From positions 13,420 through 77,419 of the forward strand of contig CAYWIM010000007.1 in assembly GCA_964458325.1 (NCBI GenBank): a stretch of DNA of 64,000 bases. Direction: 5' to 3'. Numbering within the stretch: position 1 is the stretch's first letter; every line of letters starts with the position of its first letter. This DNA is from JAGMXM01 sp964458325. GTDB lineage: Bacteria; Verrucomicrobiota; Verrucomicrobiia; Limisphaerales; UBA1319. Below, one piece after another: positions 24,627 through 33,737 of the stretch. The notes under the pieces are model-generated. The model was not told the origin of the DNA, did not search any database, and saw only the letters and a list, made by a program, of their open reading frames with translations. The translations under genes and the position numbers were made by a program.

Positions 24627-26681
24627 ATGGTCGATCTGAGCGTCCTGAACCCAGCGCAGCGCCAGGCTGTCGAATGGATCGATGGGCCGGTGCTGATCCT
24701 TGCGGGGGCAGGCACCGGCAAGACGCGCGTCATCACCTACCGGATGGCCCACCTCCTGGATTGCGGCATCCCTGCGGGGTATATCCTCGGGGTGACCTTC
24801 ACCAACAAGGCCGCCCGCGAGATGAAGCAGCGGGTCGAGCAGCTGGCGCCTCGATCCGCCCGCCGCCACGCGCAGGAGGCTGCGCCCGACCTCGTCATCT
24901 CCACCTTCCACTCGCTCGGGGCGCGCATCCTGCGCCAGCACATCGAGCGTCTGGGATACAAGCGCAACTTTGCCATCTTCGACGAGGCCGACCAGCTCGG
25001 GATCGTGCGGCAGATCTTGAGCCAGGTGTCGCTCGGAACCGACAAGGCCGATCCGGCCGAGGTGCGCGCCATGATCAGCCGGTGGAAGTCAGCCGGCGAG
25101 GCCGACCGGCCGTCGCCCGATGAATCGCTCCTGGCCGAGCTCGCCCATCGGCTCCAGGGGCGCTACGACGACGCCCTTCGCGCGTGCAACGCCGTCGATT
25201 ACGACGACCTGATCGGCCTGCCCCTCCGGCTCCTGCGGGATCAGCCCGACGTCCTCGCCGCCTGCCGCGACCGCTTCCGCTACGTCATGGTCGATGAATA
25301 CCAGGACACCAGCGCCAGCCAGTTCGAGCTCGTTCACCTGCTCGCGCGCGAGCACCGCAACCTGTGCGTCGTGGGCGACGACGACCAGAGCATCTACGCC
25401 TGGCGCGGCGCCGACATCCGCAACCTGCTCGATCTGGAGCAGCATTACCCTGAAGTCCGCATCGTCCGCCTCGAGCAGAACTACCGGTCCACCCGATGGA
25501 TCCTCGAGGCTGCCAACGCCCTCATCCGCCACAACCTCCGCCGACGCCCCAAGAAGCTCTGGTCCGAAATCGGCGCCGGCGTCCCCATCGTGGCGCGGGC
25601 GTTCGAAAGCGATGAGGCCGAGGCCGCCGCCGCGGCCGAAAACATCGAGTGCGACCGTCTTGTTCGCGGGATCCCCTGGTCGGACCAGGCCGTGCTCTTC
25701 CGCACCAACGGCCAGGCGCGCCCCCTCGAGGCCGCCTTTCGCAAGGCCGGCGTTCGCTACCGTCTCGTCGGCGGCCAGAGCTTTTTCGACCGGCGCGAGA
25801 TCCGCGATACGCTCGCCTATCTCCGGATGCTCCTGCATCCCCAGGACGACAACAGCCTGCTGCGGATTGCCAATGTGCCCGCGCGGGGCTTGAGCGATGC
25901 CACGCTCCAGCGGCTGCTGGCCTCGAGCCAGGAACGGCGCTGCTCGGTCTTCGAGGTGCTCGAGCATCCCGAGCTGATCGCCGGCTTGCCCTCGGCCGCC
26001 CGCCACGCCCTCGCCCAGTTCGGCCAGTGGATCGCCGCCACCCGCGCGCCGCTCTTCGCCCGCCCCTCCTTGGCCCTCCAGCCCTGGGCGGAGTCCTTTC
26101 TCGATCAGATTCAATTCTTCGCCGAGGTGCGCCGTCAGGAAAAGAACCCCGAGACCGCCGATCACCGAATCCGCAACCTGCGCGATCTGCTCTCGATGCT
26201 GGACGATCCGGCGCGCGCGGCAGGCGCGCCCGCCGAGCGGCTCGCCGGGTTTCTCGAGGATCTGGCCCTGGACCGCGATCGGTTCGAGGAGCGGGAGACC
26301 GCCGAAAACCGCGTGACGCTCATCACCCTGCACAGCGTCAAGGGGCTCGAGTTTCCCCATGTCCAGATCGTCGGGATCGAAGATGGCCTCCTGCCCCATG
26401 CCCATGCCCGCGAGGCCGGCACCCTCGACGAGGAGCGCCGCCTCCTCTACGTCGGCATCACCCGCGCGATGCGAACCCTGCAGCTCAGCTATTGCCAGAC
26501 GCGCAAGAGGTACGGCCAGCCTGTTCCCCGACATCCGTCTCCTTTCCTCCAGGAGCTGCCCCCCGACGCCGTCACCTGGGAAGATCCTCGAGCCGCCCGG
26601 CCGGTGCCGGCCGCCCAGCGCAAGGACCTCTTCGCCGCGATGCGCGCCAAAATCAACCAGCCCGCCGATCCGGCGCTTTGA
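24627..26681 (+). CDS. UvrD/Rep/PcrA-family DNA helicase
   Basis: A superfamily 1A helicase of 684 residues. Walker A is ILAGAGTGKTRVIT, motif Ia FTNKAAREMKQRV, motif II VMVDEYQDTSASQF, motif III VVGDDDQSIYAWRGAD, motif IV VRLEQNYRST, motif V VTLITLHSVKGLEF, and motif VI ERRLLYVGITRAM. These proteins unwind DNA in repair and replication restart. The length matches Rep/PcrA and is far short of AddA/RecB. The start at MVDLSVLNPAQ matches the expected beginning just before the first motif. It is not possible to say from sequence whether it is Rep-, PcrA- or UvrD-like. Confidence 0.95.
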   Translation: MVDLSVLNPAQRQAVEWIDGPVLILAGAGTGKTRVITYRMAHLLDCGIPAGYILGVTFTNKAAREMKQRVEQLAPRSARRHAQEAAPDLVISTFHSLGARILRQHIERLGYKRNFAIFDEADQLGIVRQILSQVSLGTDKADPAEVRAMISRWKSAGEADRPSPDESLLAELAHRLQGRYDDALRACNAVDYDDLIGLPLRLLRDQPDVLAACRDRFRYVMVDEYQDTSASQFELVHLLAREHRNLCVVGDDDQSIYAWRGADIRNLLDLEQHYPEVRIVRLEQNYRSTRWILEAANALIRHNLRRRPKKLWSEIGAGVPIVARAFESDEAEAAAAAENIECDRLVRGIPWSDQAVLFRTNGQARPLEAAFRKAGVRYRLVGGQSFFDRREIRDTLAYLRMLLHPQDDNSLLRIANVPARGLSDATLQRLLASSQERRCSVFEVLEHPELIAGLPSAARHALAQFGQWIAATRAPLFARPSLALQPWAESFLDQIQFFAEVRRQEKNPETADHRIRNLRDLLSMLDDPARAAGAPAERLAGFLEDLALDRDRFEERETAENRVTLITLHSVKGLEFPHVQIVGIEDGLLPHAHAREAGTLDEERRLLYVGITRAMRTLQLSYCQTRKRYGQPVPRHPSPFLQELPPDAVTWEDPRAARPVPAAQRKDLFAAMRAKINQPADPAL

Positions 26682-26733
26682 CAAATCGTCAAAAACCAGC
26701 ATGCTGTAGCGCAGTGTTTGCGCGCTGCCGGCC

Positions 26734-28236
26734 ATGAAACCCGACGCTGAAACGGTCCAGCCAGCGGATCCGCCGCCCAATCCGCCCGTGCCCCCGCGTA
26801 TGGGCTCCTCGGGGTCTGGGCCTTCCAGCACCAGCGAGAGCAAGTATGCGTGGAGCGAGGTGCCCCGCCAGGATCCACCCAAGCGCGAGGCGGGAGAGCG
26901 CTCCGCCGATTACCTCGAGATCTACCGCCTCTACGACCCGGAAACAGTCATGGCCCAGGCCGCCCGATGCGTGCAGTGCGCCATGGCGTTCTGCTCGCTG
27001 GGCTGCCCCCTGGGCAACCGCATCCCCGAATGGCTGGGCTTGGCCGCCGAGGGGCGATTTCTCGAGGCCGCCGCCGTTTCCCGCTCGACCAGCAACATGC
27101 CCGAGATCTGCTCGAGGGTATGCCCCCAGGAACGGCTCTGCGAGGGCATGTGCACCTTGATCGTGCGCGCCGATCCCGTTCCCATCGGCGCCATCGAGAA
27201 GTTCATCAACGAGCATGCATTCGCCCGCGACGCCGTCGAGGCGGTCCGGGTCATGCCCAACGGGCGCAGCGTCGCGGTGGTCGGGTCCGGCCCCGCCAGC
27301 CTGTCCTGTGCCGACGAGCTGGCCGCCCGCGGCTACGCGGTCACCGTTTTCGAAGCCCTCCCCATCCTCGGCGGCCTCCTGGCCGGGGGCATCCCATCCT
27401 TCAAGCTTGATAAGAGCGTGGTCGATCGCCGCATCGCCTTGCTCGAAAAGAAAGGCGTTCAGTTCCGGACCGGCGTGAGGGTGGGAGGCGACATCTCGCT
27501 GGGCGATCTGCTCGCGCATCACGATGCCCTGTTCCTCGGCATGGGCGCACCCCAGGCTCGCGAGCTCGATATCCCCGGCCGCGACCTCCCCGGCGTCCAC
27601 CAAGCCATGCCGTTCCTCGTCCGAAAAAACCTCGGGCCCGCCTCCGGGCTGCCCGACATCGACGTCCGCGGCAAGTCCGTCGCCGTCCTGGGAGGCGGCG
27701 ACACCGCGATGGATTGCCTGCGCACCGCCATCCGCGCCGGGGCGCGCCAGGCGGTCTGCCTGTATCGCCGCGATCTCGCCAACATGCCCGGCAGCCGCAA
27801 GGAATACCGCAACGCCCTCGAGGAAGGCGCGCAGTTCGTCTTCCTGACCAGCCCCATCGCCCTCGAAGGCGATCCCGATCGAGGGCTGGCCCGCGTGCGG
27901 TGCTCGCGCATGGCCCTCGGCGATCCCGACGCGAAAGGCCGCCGCAAACCAGTCGCCGTCCCCGATTCCGAATTCACCGTTCCCGCGGACATCGTCCTGG
28001 TTGCCTATGGTTTCGATCCGACCCCCTTCCCGCCCGAGAGCGAGTGGGGCCCGATCGCCGTCGACGAGAGCGGCGCGATCGTGGTCGACGAGAATCAGAT
28101 GACCACCCTCGATCGCGTCTTCTCCGGGGGCGACCAGGTCCGCGGCGCCAACCTGGTCGTCTACGCCGTCCGCGACGGGCGCAAGGCCGCCGCCGGGATC
28201 CACCGCTACCTGTCCGAACACGCACCGCAAGCGTGA
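26734..28236 (+). CDS. gltD: Glutamate synthase small subunit-like flavoprotein
   Basis: The protein has 500 residues. After a Pro-rich lead it has the iron-sulfur cysteine clusters (RCVQCAMAFCSLGCPLGNRIPEW and CSRVCPQERLCEGMC), an FAD Rossmann motif (VAVVGSGPASLSCADELAARG), GGLLAGGIPSFKLDKSVV and an NADPH motif (VAVLGGGDTAMDCLRTA). It ends with the conserved GGDQVRGANLVVYAVRDGRKAA. GltD feeds electrons from NADPH to the large GltB subunit for glutamate synthesis. gltB is not in this window, so the partner is elsewhere or the protein serves another oxidoreductase. Confidence 0.9.
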   Translation: MKPDAETVQPADPPPNPPVPPRMGSSGSGPSSTSESKYAWSEVPRQDPPKREAGERSADYLEIYRLYDPETVMAQAARCVQCAMAFCSLGCPLGNRIPEWLGLAAEGRFLEAAAVSRSTSNMPEICSRVCPQERLCEGMCTLIVRADPVPIGAIEKFINEHAFARDAVEAVRVMPNGRSVAVVGSGPASLSCADELAARGYAVTVFEALPILGGLLAGGIPSFKLDKSVVDRRIALLEKKGVQFRTGVRVGGDISLGDLLAHHDALFLGMGAPQARELDIPGRDLPGVHQAMPFLVRKNLGPASGLPDIDVRGKSVAVLGGGDTAMDCLRTAIRAGARQAVCLYRRDLANMPGSRKEYRNALEEGAQFVFLTSPIALEGDPDRGLARVRCSRMALGDPDAKGRRKPVAVPDSEFTVPADIVLVAYGFDPTPFPPESEWGPIAVDESGAIVVDENQMTTLDRVFSGGDQVRGANLVVYAVRDGRKAAAGIHRYLSEHAPQA

Positions 28237-28422
28237 TCCGAAGCTCGCCCCTATTCCGCTTCCACGCGGTCCGCCCGCCGCGCGGCATGCCGCATTTTTG
28301 GACGGGACTGTCCCGAATCGGATCGGATGATCCAGCCGCGAGCCGGGGCTGTTCCGTCCATCGACAATCAAAATTGAATTTAATTATTGACAATTACATT
28401 TTATGCCATAAAAGTGTTTCCG

Positions 28423-29166
28423 GTGTATCCATCCATTCCAGCGCGGCTGGCACGCCAGCCATCGGAGCCAGCGGCCGATCCTCCGGGGCTCCAGTCATGG
28501 CTGCGGCACCTGGCTCACGATGTCGAGAATCCGCTGGCGGTGATTCGGATGGCGGCGGAGGCGGCGGTGCGGGACAGCCTCCCGCCGATCGAGCGGCAAT
28601 GCCTTGGGAGGCGCATCCAGCGGCAGGTGGATCGGATTCATCTGCTCATCCAGGAGTGGCTGGTGGTGGCGGGAGAGGATGGCATCGGCCGGGTCTGGCC
28701 GATGGTCAACATCGAGCTCTTCCAGCGGCGGATCTGGGAGGGCCTCGAGCCCGACCTGTGCGAGCGCCAGATCGAGCTTCGGCAAGGGGCCGTGGCGCCG
28801 TGCCTGCGCGCGTGGATCGAGGTTCGTTCCCTGACTTGCGCGCTGCGCCAGCTTTATCTGAATGCTTTGGAGGCGATGCCCGGGGCCGGCCTTTGGGTCT
28901 GGTCGATCCATGCCGAAGACCAGCGCGTCCGGTTGGATCTGGAGATGACCGTCTCGGCCGGCCCTGCGGAGGGCCTCCATCGCTTCCTGGCCGGCCTGGT
29001 TCCGGACACCCGGTCGGGCAACAGCGCCGTCGGATTTGTTTTGGGCAGCCGGATTCTGGCGTCGCACCAGGGCCGGATCGAGACGGTGAGCCTGCCCGCC
29101 GGTGGGCGGCTGAGCGTCTGGCTGCCACTGGCCAACCCCGCCGAACTCTCATCGGACTGTCTATGA
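28423..29166 (+). CDS. Degenerate histidine-kinase-like protein
   Basis: About 247 residues with no membrane segment or sensor domain. Near the N-terminus LAHDVENPLAVIRMAAE resembles an H-box with the phospho-acceptor His. The ATPase half keeps an N-box-like LYLNALEAMPG and a final GRIETVSLPAGGRLSVWLPL, but the G-boxes look eroded (GFVLGSRILASHQG). The start is uncertain: TTG 28387, GTG 28414 and GTG 28423 are all in frame, none with a clear ribosome-binding site. TTGACA at 28387-28392 in an AT-rich patch may be a -35 box, favouring a downstream start. No response regulator is beside it. The stop overlaps the next ATG (ATGA). Confidence 0.55.
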   Translation: MYPSIPARLARQPSEPAADPPGLQSWLRHLAHDVENPLAVIRMAAEAAVRDSLPPIERQCLGRRIQRQVDRIHLLIQEWLVVAGEDGIGRVWPMVNIELFQRRIWEGLEPDLCERQIELRQGAVAPCLRAWIEVRSLTCALRQLYLNALEAMPGAGLWVWSIHAEDQRVRLDLEMTVSAGPAEGLHRFLAGLVPDTRSGNSAVGFVLGSRILASHQGRIETVSLPAGGRLSVWLPLANPAELSSDCL

Positions 29167-31235
29167 AATTCCTGCCACGGATCCCACGCCATTGTCATGT
29201 GTCTCATGCATCCAGCGCTGTTCGCGGCAGACGGAATGGCCTGGTCGCGCTGGCATGGCTGCTGGCGATCATTCCAGCCCAGCGTTCGTTCGCCCAGCCA
29301 TTTGGCCCGCCCGACCAGGGACAGCCCGGCGACGCCATGGTCCAGGAATATCTCCGAGGCGCGGCGGAGAGGCTTGAGGCGGATTTCCTGGGCGCGGTCC
29401 GTTCCGCCGAGGATTGGAGCGATCTGCGTCCGCGCTTTCACCGGGAGTACATGGACATGCTGGGATTATGGCCGATGCCCGAGAAAACGCCGCTGCGGGC
29501 CACGATCACGCGCACCCTCGACCGCGGGGACTACCAGGTCGACATGCTGCACTATCAGAGCCGGCCGGGGCTGTATGTGACCGCCAATCTCTACCGGCCC
29601 GCGGCGGCTGTTCCGGAGGGGAAATGGCCGGGGATCCTCTACGTATGCGGCCACTCCGCGCGCGGCCGCAACGGCAACAAGACCGCCTACCAGTCTCACG
29701 GCATCTGGCTGGCCCGGCACGGGTATGTCTGCCTGACGGTGGACACGCTCCAGCTGGGCGAGCTGGCCGGGCTCCACCACGGAACCTACCGCGAAGGCCG
29801 CTGGGAATGGCTGTCGCGGGGATACACGCCCGCCGGCGTCGAGTGCTGGAACGGGATCCGGGGTCTGGATTACCTGGCAGGCCGCCCCGATGTCGATCCG
29901 GCCCGGCTTGCCGTCACGGGCATCAGCGGCGGCGGCGCCGCCACGTTCTGGATCGCCGCGGCGGACGATCGGGTTCGAGCCGCGGCGCCCGTCAGCGGCA
30001 TGGCCGACCTGGCATCCTACGTCGGGAACCGCGTGATCAACGGCCATTGCGACTGCATGTTTCTCTACAATGCCCATCGATGGCCCTGGACCCGCATCGC
30101 CGGCCTCATCGCCCCGCGGGCCCTTCTGTTCGTCAACAGCGACCAGGACCGCATCTTCCCCATGGACGCCAACGAGCGCGTCATCAACCGGCTCGAGCGG
30201 CTCTACAGCCTTTTCGGCGCCGGCGACCGCGTCGACAGCGTCGTCAGCATCGGCGACCATGCCTATCGCGCCGATATCCGCCAGGCCGCCTTCCGGTTCT
30301 TGAACACCCACCTCAAGAACGATCCCCGCCCCGTCACCGACACCGAGGTCGATCTGGTCGCTCGCTCTGGCGAGATCTCGCACCCGATCCCGCCCGAGGA
30401 GCTGCGCGTGTTCGTCCGCGACACCGATCTTCCCGCCGACGCCCTGAACAGCCAGATCGACCGCATGTTCGTGCCGATGGCGAAGGTCGCCCTGCCTGCG
30501 AAGGAGCAGTTCGCTTCCTGGCAGGGTGACCTGCTGGAGAAGATCCGCCAGCGCGTGTTTGGCGATTTCCCCGCCCGGGTGCCGGAGGCCCAGCCCCTGA
30601 GCGGCTCGACGGGCGGCGTCTTCTCCGCGAGCACCGAGCCCGGCATCCGGATTCGATTGCGCGCGGCGCGGACGCCATCGGAAAGGCCGGAACGGGTCTG
30701 GCTGTGGGTCGCCGGATCGGATATCGAGGCGCCGCTGCCGGCTGGATTCGAGAGTTTCACGCGGCCGGGGGATGCCGTGTATCTCTGCGAGCCGCGCGGC
30801 GTGGGCGGCACGAGCTGGACCCGCAAAAATCCGCCCAACTATGTCGAGCGGGCCCACTATCTCCTGGGCCGCACCGTGGACAGCGGGCGTGTCTGGGACA
30901 TCGCTTCGGCGGCGCGCCTGGTTCGCGCGCGATACCCATCGCAATGCCCCGTCCATCTGGCGGGGGAGGGGCCCGCCGCCCTGCTTTGCGCCTACGCGGC
31001 TCTTCTGGAACCGGACGTGGCCGCGCTCCTGCTGATCGGTCCGATGTCGACGCACGAAGACCCCGCGGCTCCGGCGCTTTTGAACATCCTGCGCGTCTGC
31101 GATGCGCCCGAGGCGGTCGGCCTGCTGGCGCCGCGCCCGGTGACGATCGCGGGATCGGCCCTCAGCCCGTGGCAAAAGACGGCGGCGATCTACCAGGCTG
31201 CCGGCGCGGCCGAGAGGTTCGTGATCGGCCAATAA
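29163..31235 (+). CDS. Secreted alpha/beta-hydrolase, acetyl-xylan-esterase type
   Basis: A 690-residue protein with an N-terminal signal (hydrophobic run VALAWLLAIIPAQRSFA). The hydrolase domain covers about 110-390. The nucleophile is in AVTGISGGGAATF (G-x-S-x-G), the acid Asp in NSDQDRIFPMDANE and the His in SIGDHAYR, in the expected order. A second domain (about 430-690), with a degraded hydrolase-like look, follows and has GEGPAALLCAYAALLE. Such proteins deacetylate plant or algal polysaccharides. The start codon overlaps the kinase-like stop by 4 nt, so the pair is coupled. Upstream in-frame codons belong to the glutamate synthase region and are excluded. Confidence 0.78.
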   Translation: MKFLPRIPRHCHVSHASSAVRGRRNGLVALAWLLAIIPAQRSFAQPFGPPDQGQPGDAMVQEYLRGAAERLEADFLGAVRSAEDWSDLRPRFHREYMDMLGLWPMPEKTPLRATITRTLDRGDYQVDMLHYQSRPGLYVTANLYRPAAAVPEGKWPGILYVCGHSARGRNGNKTAYQSHGIWLARHGYVCLTVDTLQLGELAGLHHGTYREGRWEWLSRGYTPAGVECWNGIRGLDYLAGRPDVDPARLAVTGISGGGAATFWIAAADDRVRAAAPVSGMADLASYVGNRVINGHCDCMFLYNAHRWPWTRIAGLIAPRALLFVNSDQDRIFPMDANERVINRLERLYSLFGAGDRVDSVVSIGDHAYRADIRQAAFRFLNTHLKNDPRPVTDTEVDLVARSGEISHPIPPEELRVFVRDTDLPADALNSQIDRMFVPMAKVALPAKEQFASWQGDLLEKIRQRVFGDFPARVPEAQPLSGSTGGVFSASTEPGIRIRLRAARTPSERPERVWLWVAGSDIEAPLPAGFESFTRPGDAVYLCEPRGVGGTSWTRKNPPNYVERAHYLLGRTVDSGRVWDIASAARLVRARYPSQCPVHLAGEGPAALLCAYAALLEPDVAALLLIGPMSTHEDPAAPALLNILRVCDAPEAVGLLAPRPVTIAGSALSPWQKTAAIYQAAGAAERFVIGQ

Positions 31236-31286
31236 GCCCTTATTTCCGTTCTTGGAAAACCAGAGCCAGTGGGACAGGCTTGGTTG

Positions 31287-33728
31287 ATGAAATCGCGGAT
31301 GGTTCTTTTCCTGGCAGCGTGGGGATTGGCCGCGGCTGCATGCGCCGCCGCCGCTGCGCTCGTCATCGAGGATGTTTCTTACGCGCGGGATTCGGAAGCC
31401 CAGGCCGCCTGGAAGCCGATGGCCGCCACTGCCCCCGTGGCCATCCAGGATTTCCCCGACGGCCGGGCGCTGCGATTGCCCTGTCAGTTCGCCCGCGGAC
31501 GCCCCGAGCGGGCATCGTGGGATCGATCCCTTGCGGTGGACTTGAGCGCCTGCCGCAGCATCGAGTTCGATCTCCTCTGCCGCGATGCCGAACCCGTCTC
31601 CTACTTCAGCCTCTACCTCAAGAGCGGCAATGGCTGGTACCACGGAACTTTCTACCCCGAGTCCGCCCGCGACTGGAACGTCGTCACGCTCGATCGGGCC
31701 AGCTTCGGGACCGAAGGCCAGCCGGCCGGCTGGGAGCGCATCGACGGGATCCGCCTCAGCGCCTGGCGCGGGCAGGATCGGGACACCGAGTTTTTCTTGC
31801 GGAATCTGAAGCCGGCCGGCGTGCTTGGCCAAGATGCTTTTGTGGCGATCATCCGCGGCGAATCGGTTGCGCAGCGCCGGCCCTCCGAGGCGCGCACCGT
31901 CAGCCAGTCTGCCGAAACCGCCGCGCAGCTGCTCCGGTCGGCCGGACTGGACAGCGCGGTCCTCAGCGACTCCGGCCTCACCGATGCCCAGCTGGCCGCG
32001 GCTCGAGTCGTCATCCTCCCCTACAATCCCGAGATCCCGGATCGTGCCGCGGATCTCCTGAGCCGATATGCCCGGCGGGGCGGGCGGCTGGTCGTTTGCT
32101 ACTCGACGCCGGAGCCGCTCCGGTCCGTTCTCCCTGTCCGGTTCGGACCGCATGTCCGACAGGCGCGAGAGGGTGCGTTCGCGACGATTCGAGCGCGCGC
32201 AGAGGAGTGGGCGGGTGCGCCGTCCCTGACGGGCCAGCGTTCATGGAATATTCAGCAAGTGGAGCCTGTGGCCGGCTCGAGCCGTGTGCTGGCCGATTGG
32301 CTCGATGACCGGGGGCAGCCGAGCGGGTACGCCGCGGTGGTGGGCTCGACCCAGGCGGTCGTGATGACCCACATCCTGCTCCCGGACGATCCTGAGCGAA
32401 AAGCCCGGCTCCTGCTGGCCATGGTCGGGCATCTGGATCCGGATCTCTGGGGCCGCGCCGTCCGTGCGCGGCTGGACCGCGTTGGGGCCATCGGTCCCGC
32501 CAAGGATCTCGAGGAAGCCGGGGCCGCCATCGGGCGGCGAGCGGCCCCCGGCTCGCCGGCTGCCCAGGCGCTGGCCCGCGCGCAGGCGCATCACGGTCGA
32601 GCCAAGGCGGCTCTCGATCGCGGCGAATACTCGGCTGCCATGGACGAGGCCCAGGCGGCGCGGGAGAGCGTGGTCGAGGCCTGGTGCCGGGCGCAGAGTT
32701 CCGAGCCCGGGGAGTTTCGCGCGTTCTGGTGCCACAGCGCATTCGGCGTCGAGGGCTTGACCTGGGATGACGCGCTGCGGCGGCTGGCCGAAAATGGATT
32801 CACCGCGATCATTCCGAACATGCTTTGGGGCGGCGTGGCGTATTATGAGAGCCAGGTGCTTCCAGTGGCGCCGGTGGTCGCCGCGCGCGGCGATCAGATC
32901 GCCGCTTGCCTCGAAGCCGCCCGCCGCCATGGCATCCAGGTCCATGTCTGGAAAGTCAACTGGAACCTCGGCCGCGAGGCGCCCGCGTCGTTTCGGGACG
33001 CGATGCTCCGGGCCGGCCGTCTGCAAGCCAGCTTGAGCGGGCAGGAGGAGTCCTGGCTTTGCCCATCCCACCCGGAAAACCAAAAGCTCGAGATCGAGTC
33101 CATGCTCGAAGTGGCCCGCCAATACCCTGTCGATGGCATTCACTTCGATTACATTCGATATCCCGACGGCAATCATTGCTTTTGCGACGGCTGCCGCGAG
33201 CGCTTTCAGCGGGCCGTTGGCAAAACGCTGCTCGGCTGGCCGAGCGAGGTGTCCGACGGCGGTTCGCAGCGGGCTGCATGGCTCGAATGGCGGCGCTCCC
33301 ACATCACCGCCGTCGTCCGCGCCGTAGCCGAGCGGGCGCGCGCTCTGCGGCCGGGCATCAGAATCTCAGCCGCCGTTTTCCGGAACTGGCCGTCGGACCG
33401 GGACAGCGTGGGGCAGGACTGGAAATTGTGGTGCGATCGCGGCTGGCTCGATTTTGTATGCCCCATGGATTACACATCGAGCCACCGGCAGTTCGAGACC
33501 ATGCTCGCCCGCCAGGTCGAATGGGCGGGCCCAATCCCATGCTACCCGGGCATTGGCGAGAGCGCATCGAGTTCGCGTCTGGGCCCCGATGGAGTCATCG
33601 AGCAGATCCAGATCGCCCGGCGCTACTCGACCCGCGGTTTCGTGATCTTCAACTATGGCGTATCCGAGGCGCGCGAGCTTCTCCCGCGGTTGGGGCTGGG
33701 CATTACCGCCCGCAATGTAACAAGATAA
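31287..33728 (+). CDS. Secreted GHL10/DUF187-type glycoside hydrolase, multidomain
   Basis: An 813-residue protein with a signal peptide (MKSRMVLFLAAWGLAAAACA). A jelly-roll-like beta domain (about 22-185: SYFSLYLKSGNGWYHGTF) resembles carbohydrate-binding modules. It is followed by a glutamine-amidotransferase-like or trehalose-utilisation-like domain (about 190-370) and a helical stretch (about 395-475). The hydrolase is a TIM barrel of GHL10 type (about 480-805: FRAFWCHSAFGVEG, VDGIHFDYIRYPDG, VCPMDYTSSHRQFETML). Asp and aromatic residues in the FDYIRYPDG segment are typical of the family. The start is at 31287; GTG 31269 is a less likely alternative. Confidence 0.8.
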   Translation: MKSRMVLFLAAWGLAAAACAAAAALVIEDVSYARDSEAQAAWKPMAATAPVAIQDFPDGRALRLPCQFARGRPERASWDRSLAVDLSACRSIEFDLLCRDAEPVSYFSLYLKSGNGWYHGTFYPESARDWNVVTLDRASFGTEGQPAGWERIDGIRLSAWRGQDRDTEFFLRNLKPAGVLGQDAFVAIIRGESVAQRRPSEARTVSQSAETAAQLLRSAGLDSAVLSDSGLTDAQLAAARVVILPYNPEIPDRAADLLSRYARRGGRLVVCYSTPEPLRSVLPVRFGPHVRQAREGAFATIRARAEEWAGAPSLTGQRSWNIQQVEPVAGSSRVLADWLDDRGQPSGYAAVVGSTQAVVMTHILLPDDPERKARLLLAMVGHLDPDLWGRAVRARLDRVGAIGPAKDLEEAGAAIGRRAAPGSPAAQALARAQAHHGRAKAALDRGEYSAAMDEAQAARESVVEAWCRAQSSEPGEFRAFWCHSAFGVEGLTWDDALRRLAENGFTAIIPNMLWGGVAYYESQVLPVAPVVAARGDQIAACLEAARRHGIQVHVWKVNWNLGREAPASFRDAMLRAGRLQASLSGQEESWLCPSHPENQKLEIESMLEVARQYPVDGIHFDYIRYPDGNHCFCDGCRERFQRAVGKTLLGWPSEVSDGGSQRAAWLEWRRSHITAVVRAVAERARALRPGIRISAAVFRNWPSDRDSVGQDWKLWCDRGWLDFVCPMDYTSSHRQFETMLARQVEWAGPIPCYPGIGESASSSRLGPDGVIEQIQIARRYSTRGFVIFNYGVSEARELLPRLGLGITARNVTR

Positions 33729-33737
33729 ATCGCCTGT

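Noticed and set aside
26679..26696. TTTGAC/GTCAAA hairpin after the helicase gene
   Set aside because: The stem is short and AT-rich with only a brief A/T tract, too weak to call a terminator.
27714..29162. Long upstream extension of the esterase frame
   Set aside because: It lies over the GltD-like and kinase-like genes in a different frame; the signal peptide and ATGA overlap place the real start at 29163.
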